Shown: one piece after another, positions 1 through 10,124 of the stretch
Numbering within the stretch: position 1 is the stretch's first letter
How the letters are laid out: the number at the start of each line of letters is the position of its first letter
Source: Myripristis murdjan
Lineage: Eukaryota > Chordata > Actinopteri > Holocentriformes > Holocentridae
DNA: 64,000 nucleotides
NCBI RefSeq assembly: GCF_902150065.1
Contig: NC_043983.1
Location: forward strand, 16,623,821-16,687,820
Direction of reading: 5' to 3'
Position numbers and translations under genes: made by a program
The notes under the pieces: model-generated
Told to the model about the DNA's origin: nothing
The model's input: the letters and a program-made list of their open reading frames with translations, nothing else
Database searches by the model: none

Positions 1-468
1 TTAGAGTTTCCAAATACACATGGTTAACAAAGACATAATAAATACTGAATACAAGTAGCAGTATACAAAGTAGATACAAACAGAGTAACAGAGTAAACAT
101 GAGTAAATGAAGTATGAAATGAAGATTAAATGAACTATTTTAGCAATCAAACAGCTTTCAGTGCAGCCCTTTAACTCAATTACCCTTTGACAGAAAGGAG
201 TATAGTACATGTTCAAACAGCTCAGCTAAGGTAAATCTTGACCAGAGGATTCATTCTTCACTCCTTCATTTCACTCCCCAGTTATCAATATCGGATCCCA
301 AAGTTGTGCATCAGTCAGGGTCGGCACAAAGATCACAAGCGAGGAGCAGAGATCTAGGTTTATTAGCAGAAGAGTTTGGTGTTTTGGGATAAACTGGTGT
401 CTGGAGCTGATTTTGAGAACAGGAAGAGAGTGAATATGTTTTAAGAAAACAAAAATGTGACTACTTAC

Positions 469-1171
469 ATTTGCCCGTACGCAGCAGCAACTCAGGAGGG
501 TCTAAGTCAATAGATGTGAACTTTTTACCATCAAAAGAGGGTTCATGGTAGCGGCCATGGACCGGGACTGTAACTTTTAGGAGTCTGGGAATTCGTCCAT
601 GCAGAGCGGGAAACACAAAAGCGACCAGTCCCACAGTCTTGTGAGCAGGAACCTCAAGGTCAATGGCTGAATCTAGTAACACCTTGCAGTTATTAAAAAA
701 AAAAGACATAAAAAAGAAAAAATAGATCAGAGCGGCTTGTAATATTTCATTCATCAGAGCCATGGTGCTATGATGCCACTCAGCTGCTTGGAGTCTTTGA
801 TAGAACTGCAACAACATTTCATTTCATCATTAAATTTCAGGTTCACCTGCCAGTCAGTGTGCTCGCTTAGTGATGCAAGTTGGTAAGGATCAACGTAGAT
901 CCCTCGGGGCCATTTATGAACCACCAGAGCTTGAAGGTCACTGGGCCCATCAGGACTGAACTCCACAGTGGTTACCACATCCCTTTAAATAATTAAGTCA
1001 TCATCAGAGTCATTGAAAACTTTAGTGACTGATATTGATGCTATTTATGTTCTCTGTCTAAGAAAATCCCCTCATACTACCTGTGGAAACCCTTTTTGTC
1101 GATCTCCACTGACACTGATGTTGATGTCAGACTCTGCCTCAGAAGACCACACATGCTCTCAGCCTTCTCAT
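469..1171 (-). CDS. pigx: PIG-X, GPI mannosyltransferase I subunit (partial)
   Basis: PIG-X is an ER membrane glycoprotein that stabilises PIG-M, the enzyme adding the first mannose to GPI anchors. Three coding exons read on the minus strand: 1081-1171, 847-982 and 469-682. Spliced, they give a PIG-X/PBN1 domain with GFHRDVVTTVEF, PRGIYVDPYQLASL and VPVHGRYHEPSFDG, which match the conserved blocks of vertebrate PIG-X in order. Splice phases agree (CAC-AG|G-GAT gives His-Arg-Asp). The signal-peptide exon was not identified between 1172 and 2150. The C-terminal exon with the membrane span was not found in bases 1-468, so it probably lies left of the window. The gene is head to head with cep19, as in human 3q29. 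The family call is firm; the ends are open. Confidence 0.88.
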
Positions 1172-2152
1172 CTAAAAATGTATTTCATATGAGCAAACAT
1201 TTTGAAATTAAATTAGTTGGTAATAAAACATTTATAACTAAAATCTGGGTTTGTCTTTTGCCCATTTAAGAAAATATTTAAAAGGCTTTGCGTGCAATAA
1301 AATCTTGGGGCAAGGGAAACAAATAACAGGTAAAATGAATAAAACTAAAGCTATTTTTAGGGAGCACGGAGGCATACATAAATTATTTATATTGTTATTG
1401 TTATTGTTAATAACACTTTATTTAACTCTTTGGAAGTATCAGCGCGGGAAATCCTCTCCACTCCAATCAGAAACCTAGTGCTAAAATTTCTAATATTCAT
1501 TTTTAGAAATTCAAACGAACAGCATACCGTTTTCGGTCCGACAGTAGCATGTCGATAAACAGGCCAATGTGAAAAAAAGCAAAAAATACATGAAAACCCC
1601 AGTTGAGAACCACAAACAGTGCTTTTATTCCCAGTAAACTTCTTCTCTTTAGCTAAACGGTAACCAGACACACCGTGAATCCCACTTCCTCTTAGGAATT
1701 GTTTACGGAAGAGAGCCCTGAAGGACCCTTTTGTAGTTTGTGGTAGCTGTCATAGTGCCAGGTCAAAAAAAGATTTAAAAACAGACTTTGAACGAAACTG
1801 TTAAGTCGATGGGAACCTGTGGAAATTGTATGCTAAATCAAACAATTACACTGATCATAATCCGTCATCAAAACATTATAACGCGACTGTGTGAGCATTT
1901 TAAAATATTGACAGTAATTCTACTCAGCCATCGGCGCATACTGAAGGGTCCGACATCGGTGACCAAGGCAACGTTTTCTGATTCTTAGCTTTGTGAAAAC
2001 CCTCGTTGCAATGGGCCGATATTCGTGATTTATAGCGCTTAAATAACAAAGTGTAGTCGTGTTAAATTTCAAGAGGAGGCTACATGGATTAGCTGTGGTT
2101 AGTAACTGCTATATAATGTTTATATAAGACAGGCCTGGGGAAAAACACAGAG
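1172..2152. promoter_or_regulatory. Shared upstream region of pigx and cep19
   Basis: About 1 kb separates the first recognised pigx exon (minus) from the cep19 start codon (plus). It must hold the missing pigx exon 1 and both transcription starts. A short open stretch near 1527-1545 on the minus strand begins with ATG and ends at a GT, but its phase does not fit the next pigx exon, so I do not call it. The part nearest cep19 carries the X-box listed separately. No TATA box in a convincing position was seen. Confidence 0.5.
1959..1972 (+). promoter_or_regulatory. X-box (RFX-binding) motif upstream of cep19
   Basis: The 14 bases GTGACC-AA-GGCAAC fit the X-box consensus GTNRCC-N(0-3)-RGYAAC at every fixed position. 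The site lies 181 bases before the cep19 start codon. RFX2/3-type factors are known to drive ciliary genes through such sites, and cep19 is a basal-body gene. The motif is seen directly; its use is inferred. Confidence 0.6.
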
Positions 2153-2485
2153 ATGTCCTTTGAGGCGAAACGTTGCGGAGTGCAGTTCAACCCTCCTTCC
2201 ATTATTTTGATCTATGAGGAGAAAGACAGCAGAAAGGTGCGAAAAAGAATAATACCGGTGAGGAACTTCTCGAAATATTCAGGTAAGACATGACAGCTAC
2301 TTTCAAACACACCTAGCTGTTAACATGATCACTAGTGGCTGTATTGACTAACAGGATGATAACAGATGCTATGCCTGGTTGTAGCCAACATTAAGAGTGT
2401 AACGCTATTTACTGCTGCTATTTACCCTCCTGTTATCTTTGAGGACCCCATTTAGTGTTTTACGTCCCTAAATACATAATTAACA

Positions 2486-2520
<35 letters not shown>

Positions 2521-3316
2521 CCATATTCCATTTAATTAGGACAAATGAGTAATCATGAAAGTGTCAAAACACTTATAATAGTCAGAAAACTTCCCTCTGC
2601 TTTATGGCCCTCAGGTAACATAATCACACCTGTCGTAGTGAGAGAACCACTGATAGTTGATGTGACATTTGGGAGGGAAAAACATGATTCCCACAAGAAC
2701 TTTGATGTATAAGGGGGAGGTTATGTTTTATTTAAAGGGCTAATTAGGTATTCAACAAGTCACAAAGTATCTGACCCATAAACCTGGTTAAGAAATTTTA
2801 CTATAATAATTTCCCGGGGGCTTAAAATGCCTAGTTGATAAAAACATTGTTAGTAAATTTGAAGGTAACGGGGTCAGCTGGATTATTATGATCAGATCAG
2901 CATGTGGATGGCTACATAAGCTCTTGCTTCCACAGAGCAGTGATTAATGTTGTGATCCCTGTCCTTCAGACTGTGGCATGGCTGCTGAGAGACTGAAGAG
3001 CCACTCTCGGCACAAGGAATACCTGGATGGTGTGTCGCAAAGCCAGCTGGAGAGGCTTCACATTATCCTGAGAGATCACATGCGGGGCCACAGTCTGGAG
3101 CACAGCCTGGCCTCATTCCACCTGAACCCTGACGAAGACCTCAATAAATTGGATGATGATGAACTGGCCCGCAAGAAGGGACAAATGGATAAACTGTTTG
3201 AGCGTAACCGAAGGCGCAAGGATGACCCTGACTTCATTTACGAAGTGGAAGTGGACTTTACCAAGGCAGGGCAAGAAAAGTGCAGCTGGGATGAAGAGTC
3301 TGATGATGGGTTTTAA
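2153..3316 (+). CDS. cep19: Centrosomal protein 19
   Basis: CEP19 sits at the mother centriole and basal body, where it recruits the small GTPase RABL2 for entry of IFT-B complexes into the cilium. There are two coding exons, 2153-2282 and 2970-3316, joined in phase 1 (TCA-G|AC-TGT) to give a protein of 158 residues; human CEP19 is about 163. Family blocks visible in order are [42 protein letters not shown] and [16 protein letters not shown], ending in an acidic WDEESDDGF tail. The first ATG opens the conserved N-terminus, so the start is secure. The intron (2283-2969) contains a poly-T run at about 2488-2518. ing5 converges on this gene from the right. Confidence 0.96.
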
Positions 3317-5433
3317 AGATTTTCTCTGAAATGACCTTAAAATGGCTGAAGTTGACTGCACTAAAAAACTTTTTTTCTCAGTCTTTGACTGATAGATCAA
3401 AAGTGATTCAATTCATGCCAAGTCAGTATTTCCCCACAGAGGAATCTTATGGTGCACAGAAAATAATGCATCATGTTTCCACTGGTTGTCAAGTGGCCCA
3501 GCTAGAGTGGTAGCTGATGTCTGGAGTGAACAATACATCTACAAACACTCCTTCATACAGTCACATCATGTAATACATGAACAGGTAATGAACACGTTAA
3601 AATGAGTCTGGTCTATTGAAACAAATTGAGACAATTTGTGAATGACTGTAGATAAGGTAGTAGTCGTTAGTCTATAAACTGCCTATCGTGTTCCCATCGT
3701 GTTTGTTCTATCTTCCTGCTAGCCTACTGACCAGGATGATTTAGGCATTCGCAATACCAAAACTGCAATATAATACAGGCAGCCAATGTAGGAGCATTAG
3801 CTAGAGAGAACTGGAAAAATAATGTAAAAAATATTGGAAACCTTTGTATAACTGATCCAAGAATATAAGTAAATGGCCAATATCATAACTGCAACTAATA
3901 ATATCTTAGCGTCATTCTACTTCAACAGAAAATCCAAATAAGTCATGACCGCACTGGGCCTGCTGGTTGATCTCCAAGTGACCTCTGGCAAGTGCAGTTC
4001 AAAAAATCACCACACATAATGACTCATTAGCACCAAAGATGCTGCCAAAATAAGAGCAAGGGACCTTGGGGATTACCAGTAAAACTGTTCCTTCATGCAA
4101 TTTTTGGGAATAATTCATGTGATCATTTTGTAATTTTTTTTTTTTTTTTGATTGGATTAAAAAAAAATCCCAAGATCAAGATGAATTGCTGCATCACGTT
4201 TCCTCAATGTAACAAAAACAATAAATTCATAGTTGTGAATATTTATTTGATATAAAATACTGAAATTTACAAAATACAAAGACTTTGGCTCCTTTATGTG
4301 TGGCTTTCATTTACATTACACTTTGATGAGTGATATTCACAGTTGAATATGGACAAATAGATGCTAAAAATCCTATTAAATAAAAATCATTTAAATGAGT
4401 GTTCACCAAGAAGTAAGAAATACAACAAATATATCTTTGGAAAGAAAGTTTGTCCACAAAATATTGTTTCATATCATACAAAATATATATATATATATTT
4501 TCATACTGTTTGAAGTGATGTACTATGGCAAAGTTTTAAATGAGATAAATTATATCATAAAACCAAGCCTGCAGTATCCAACCTCTTCAGGGGCAAATTT
4601 CATTAAAAGTGCTTCAATACCTCATTCAGTTGACAAAAGACACTGATTGACTGATCAATAGTACCACAATACATTCAAAAATGTCGCAGGTTTTTGCAAA
4701 TCAATAAAAAATATAGTACACCACCTGTAACCAGAAAGCTTTGTAGCTTAAGACAGGGCAGAATAAATTTACAATGCTTTATGTGTTTGGTTTAAGCTAA
4801 TCAAAATGCAAATTTTACACAGGTATCAATTGCAGTCATTTATACAGTGCTTATGCATGCCCTAAGGAGGTAGGTAACTTAAAAATCAGACACATGATCA
4901 TGCCTTTTACCACTGTTATTTTAGTCAGGATTTAGGGGTTTAAAATTGTAAATTCTCAGCAGGTTATTAATTTGTTTGAAAAATAGTTCTTTATAAAATT
5001 TTCATTTCAAGTATGTTGAAGCCACAATCCGGGATTTCTGAGTACATCAGTAATGAGTATATACACAAACTCTTGAAAGGAAAAACTTGCTGATGAACAA
5101 TAAGCTCTGCAACTTTCTGATTCCACCCTAGCTCAAAATACCCAGGCTGGTTTTCCCCTATAGTACACTATACAAATGTAATTTTACTATTGTAAAACAG
5201 CTGAAGACAGACAACTGTCCTAAATCCAATGAAGCAAACATAGCAAAGCCAATTGAGGTGGAACAGTGGTGCCACAAGAGGAGCTATACTCCAATTCCGG
5301 ATTGGGCCTTTAAATAAAAGCTTTATGACCCACCACTTCTATGGAGAGTTACTATAGAAAAAGAAGTATATATTACACTATTCAACTACATCAACAAAAT
5401 ACATACATTAAGTATTCTTCAATATATGAAATC
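3317..5433. other. 3' untranslated and intergenic stretch, cep19 / ing5
   Basis: No coding exon was recognised here. The stretch should hold the cep19 3' UTR (plus) and the ing5 3' UTR (minus). It is AT-rich, with a short T/A run near 4131-4168. The only clear poly(A) hexamers in good position are the facing pair at 4220-4247. If used, both 3' UTRs are about 0.9-1.2 kb long. Confidence 0.5.
4220..4247. terminator. Facing poly(A) signals of cep19 (+) and ing5 (-)
   Basis: AATAAA lies at 4220-4225 on the plus strand, and TTTATT at 4242-4247 reads AATAAA on the minus strand. The two hexamers face each other 16 bases apart between convergent genes. As cleavage normally occurs 10-30 bases past the hexamer, the two transcripts would end inside or across each other's signal. 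This is inference from position only. Confidence 0.45.
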
Positions 5434-8400
5434 TCATTTTTTCTTCCTGTCTTGGGTGCATCTCGGACAAAACCTGAAAATTGTGAGAGAAAAAGAAAAT
5501 GTTCAGACATGATGCAGATGACTATGAGCTACAGTATCTGCTCCAATACTGACTGGCAAATTTAATAAACATCTAGATTAACACTGCATTGTGTAATTAC
5601 GATCATATTAATCACCGTGAAAGGCTCTTACCATTTCCCCTTGGGTTTTGTGGCAAGATCAACACAAGCAAAGTGAAACCACTCAATCGGACACTGAAAA
5701 TAAAAAATAAAAACAATGTCAACATTTGGAATCACTGAATCACATAAAAAAAATATCTTACGAAAAAAAAAATCACACATAAACAAAATATCATGCTGAA
5801 GAAAATTTTGGGGAAAAAAACACTATAAAATAAGTTCTATGAAAAACCTACATCTGGGTTATCACATCCAATCATCTCTCCGTATGACACCTGATGGCAC
5901 AAGCAGTACGTGGGCTCATTGGGATCGACCGGCATGTCCAAAACATCTGACGGTTGCATTGGCAGGAGAGCATCACTCAAATCTGGGCTATAAGTAGAAA
6001 AGAATGCATTTTCAGCATGATTAATAGATGGCAATCATAAATATAATATCGGGAGCAGCCAAAAATAATACTTGAAATCTGAATTTTATTTCTTGTATGG
6101 CCTCTACAATTCTGAATTTTCACATTTGACACCAATATCAATTTACTGACGACAATAAAAAGATGCATATTTTATCTGCTGTTTCAGCTTTTCTCGGATG
6201 ACTGCATGATAGACAAGCATATATTTGAAAAACTATTCTACACATTACTCTAAATATAGCCCAAATGTTACAAAGTGTAGTAGGGTTTTGTAGAGGACTG
6301 GCTTTTCTCCCATGTTGAATGTCTAGATGTTAAGATGCCAATTTGGTAATGAACAGTACATAGTCTAGGCTTATAAGGAATATACAGTAAGTGGTTCAGA
6401 CCAATAAATGTTCAAGATGACAAGAATCTTGTCAAAATATGAAAACTCTGCAAACTGCTTTGCAGTCAAGCACATAAAAAATATTATCTGTGGCGAGTTT
6501 TGTATTCCCACTTTTCACCCTTGTGTTGGTTTGGCATACTGGTCACTTTAACAAAACTGAAGTTGGTTTCAGTGTACTTCAATTTCCACGTTTTCCCCTA
6601 AAGTCTAAGGTAAACAGCTACCTGGAAAAATCTGTATTAACAACATACTGGTAAACTTTTATAGATGTAGGCTACTGCTGAGTGTGTGCTTACAGCTTGT
6701 GCTGGCTGGTTTAGTGACAACCTGCTTGGCGCAGGGACAGAATTGTGGTGGGGAACGCTAACACTTTTCTGCCTTGTAGAAAAAGCACTGCCTCAACTGC
6801 ACCTTGCAAACGTAGTTACCACAATGACAAACTGTCATTATGAGCCAACAGCATTTACGTCCATCTCTCACACACTTACCATTAAGTCCCACAACACAGC
6901 AAATAAGCACCATAGCGAATCTGTCATCAGAGTAACAACAGCTACCAACATTTGTACTAGTGCCCTCTCTTTCTCTGGTTGCTGTTGTCATAAACAATCG
7001 GTTGCCTACATACTATAACACCATTGCCATTTTTCTTGATTTGCACTGGAAAATAAAACAATTCATCAGCTCTCTACTAAAAAATTTTTGTTTATTTGTT
7101 TGTTTGTTTGTTTTTTTAAACACTTTAGAGTGCTCTGCCTTACAAAACGCTATAGACACCCACTTTCCATCCACCTGGTGGCCACTCTCCCATCAGTTTG
7201 AATGTACTTAAAACAAGCAGAGTGAAGTGAATGTGGTCTTCTGAATAGAGTGAACAGTACAGATTATATGGAACAATGCACACCTGACAGGTTGATATTT
7301 TTTCCTCTAGTGGACTGCTTGTTTGTGTGTTAGTGGAACTAAGTAATCAGACAGACACAACATGCATACTAGGCAACAATTTTCATAAAGCTGTCATTTT
7401 CAAAACTGAACTTCACGTAAAGCCTGCCGGTCAGTGGAAACAAAACCTAAATTTGTCATGTCTGCACAGGCAAAGTGCACAGTTTCTGACAGAAACAGCT
7501 TTGTTTGCACACTATGTGAAGACCCAGGGCTTGATAGCAAACTTATGGACAGAAACTCACAAACTCATGACTAATGATCCAGAGCAAGCTCCCCCGTCAG
7601 GAGTGAGTGTCAGTAAACCAGTCAATCTCAAGTTACAACAAGTACGTAGACATTTCCTCATGCTGCTGTGTTAAACAGCAGCTTGAAAGCAGGACAAGTT
7701 TAGTAAGTCACTCAGGGTGACAATATGTGAGAAAGATTCTAACCCAGAATGCTGCAGTTACACAGTGTACATTTTAGCCAAATGCACCACAGTACCTGTT
7801 TTTGAGCTTTTTCTTCCTGGGAGAATCCTCATCAGAACCTTTCCTTCCTCTTCCCCTGGACCCACGCTTCTCCTTCAGCCCTCGGGAATCACCCTCTGAG
7901 CAAAATATTCATCAATATTCATCAGTACAATGTATTTATTTGCTCTTCTACATTGCTGTACAAATGCAAACATTTCAGATATCAGCTTACTTTTCAGGCC
8001 TCTTCCATCTGGACTTTCATAGCCGCTCACTTCCAGTTTCTCCTTCAGTTCATTCTCAAACCGTGCCAGATCAGCATCCAATCGCCGGATATGTTTGTCC
8101 ACCTACAGTAAAATAATTTCATGAAGATAAGAGCCTGATTTTCAATTTTATTTTATTTGGGAAATGGAAAAAAAATATAAGAAACTTTTTGACAGTGAAA
8201 TGTAACTGACAAGCAATCAAATGATGGTAAATTTGTTTCACACTGACCATTTCATAGGTCTGCATGGCAAGCTGGACTTTGTCATCACTGAACTCTTTGC
8301 ACTTGCTGTAAGCATTTTGGATCTTCTGCAGGTGTTCCACTCTCTGTTCAGAGGCCAGGTTCTTCACATTGGCTATGTACTCCTCAGCCAGCTTGTCAAT

Positions 8401-8680
8401 CTCTCCCTTTTTCTCTGCACAACAGACAGATAATTACAGTGCTGGAAATACTTTATAAACTACAAATTACTAGTGTGCATAATTATCACAACACTAAAAC
8501 AATTACTTGTAACATTAGCTGGTGGATATAAAATGAACCAGTACAAGAAAGTTAGACTTGAATCATACAGCCTAAACTTATTCCATACAATTTAATTGCA
8601 GTTATCACCTTCAGTCCTACTGTCCAGGTCCCGCATCAAAGTAAAGTTCCTCTGTAGTTCACATGGTAGGTTCTCAATAC
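5434..8680 (-). CDS. ing5: Inhibitor of growth protein 5 (first coding exon not found)
   Basis: ING5 is a chromatin reader whose PHD finger binds H3K4me3; it belongs to HBO1 and MOZ/MORF acetyltransferase complexes. Minus-strand exons are 8609-8680, 8248-8414, 7991-8102, 7796-7880, 5852-5987, 5632-5693 and 5434-5473, all in consistent phase. They encode the N-terminal ING helices ([41 protein letters not shown]), a basic nuclear-localisation stretch ([16 protein letters not shown]) and a C-terminal PHD finger ([35 protein letters not shown]) ending in RKKK. Wording of the helices and tail fits ING5 better than ING4. The exon for the first dozen residues, which should end in phase 1, was not found between 8690 and 10100. 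Without it there are about 224 residues; human ING5 has 240. Confidence 0.93.
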
Positions 8681-9021
8681 CTGGATAGGAGAACAACTTA
8701 ATTTAAGAAGATGTCACTTGGTGTATGTGTGAGTGTTGTCATATGAAACCAACAATCAAAATTCATATTTCAAGTCCTAGCATCAATTCGCAAAAAAATT
8801 GAAATCAATAGACATATTCAGATATACCCTCCATTTTTTTTTTTTTTTTTTTTTTTTTGGTATGTGCACATCAACAGCTACCAATGTCAATTTTCATTCC
8901 CTCTTCTGCTTTGGGCTTTTTAATGCAGTCTTCAAAGCTCCAGACTAACTTTTTCCCCACTCAATCAAAATTTTAATAGAGTCATATGGATTGATGTTTA
9001 GGATAAGATATTTATACGGAT

Positions 9022-9057
<36 letters not shown>

Positions 9058-9833
9058 ATTACTGATAAATTATCAGTTTGGATTTACGCATCACTGATGC
9101 AACACGCAAAGAATTTGAGGTTTTCCACTTCTGAACTAGACGGCTCTCCGTATAGAGTATTAAGGTGTGTACATTTTGGCTGCACCAAGTCCAAAAATCT
9201 GCATGCGGGCGTTCCCTGACATAAAAACAAGCACGCTGTCTCTGTTTTGCCCTTTCCGTCATGCACACAGTCTCGTTTATCTCTTCATGTGACGTACTTC
9301 AAATATCCCGCCCCGCTGCTTACGGGAAACGCGGGCTGTTATCAACAAGTTGCAAATGGCTTAAATAGTTAATGTTTGCTAAGCAAGCACAGGCATGGGC
9401 CAAAATTATATGAAGACTCAAGTACAACAAGAAACCTGTAATTAAGATAAACTAAAAAAGATCAGCAACACACAGTTTACTGACAAATATCCTCTGAACG
9501 GCAATGTTAACCGTTTTATTTATGTGCACAAGCACGCATGAAGTAACGTTATCTAACAACGAATAACATTTAGTTAACTTAACGGCTGAGGTTTCAGCCA
9601 CAGAAATGGCAACATTACTGTCAGTACGTGTTCAAATATAGCGGTATCTCTTGGATGTGTGTTAACAGTACCCCCCTCTGAAAAAATTAATAGAGCACAA
9701 GTTTGCGTAGCGCCCCGGGTGAAAGCTAACGCTATGCTAACAAGCTGTGCTAAATGATAATGGTAGCAGCTGCTAGCAGGCTAGTTAGCTGATACGGCGC
9801 TAGGCGGTTAGTCGGCCCTTCTCCTAACGATCC
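8681..9833. other. ing5 upstream region with long poly-T runs
   Basis: This stretch should contain the ing5 promoter and first exon, but none was resolved. It has two long T runs (about 8834-8859 and 9023-9055), where assembly or sequencing errors are likely. A CpG-richer patch (9300-9350) and a GCTAAC/GTTAGC-rich patch (about 9540-9790) look like promoter sequence. Confidence 0.4.
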
Positions 9834-9977
9834 ATGGGGGGAAGTCGGTGCCTAGTAGACTTTAAATTACACAATGACACGAAATGTTCAAAATACTTCA
9901 CGTCAGAAGAGTACAGCCGCTTGATAGACACTTACTGTCAAGATAATGTTCCAAGTAAATCGCCGTCGCCATTTCAG
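9834..9977 (+). other. Unassigned open frame that could be a first exon
   Basis: From an ATG in CpG-rich sequence an open frame of 48 codons runs to a possible donor (TTTCAG|GTTAGC). The peptide includes KYFTSEEYSRLIDTYCQDN and has ordinary amino-acid content, but I do not recognise it. The frame stays open past the donor to 10124, where it becomes less protein-like. No second exon was found downstream. It may be part of a divergent transcript sharing the ing5 promoter, or chance. Confidence 0.15.
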
Positions 9978-10124
9978 GTTAGCTATGTAGCTTTGCTGCT
10001 GCGTTATCTTCTAAGTTCGCCAGGCGGTTGGTGCGCGCGTTTTGTACACCGGGTTGTCCGCCAGGTAAAGGTTGCAGGTCTCCGCCCCGCCTTCACTGCA
10101 AAGCTCTCTGAAAATTTACCTTGA

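Noticed and set aside
1-216. Hydrophobic minus-strand open frame, considered as the PIG-X membrane anchor exon
   Set aside because: It has no acceptor in the right phase to join exon 469-682, and its sequence does not resemble the PIG-X tail. The true last exon probably lies outside the window.
1387-1671. Minus-strand open frame near the expected first pigx exon
   Set aside because: The ATG-to-donor piece ends in the wrong phase for exon 1081-1171 and lacks a signal peptide.
6686-7674. Several open frames on both strands in the large ing5 intron (110, 83 and 115 codons)
   Set aside because: No recognisable protein, no splice pairing and composition like the surrounding intron.
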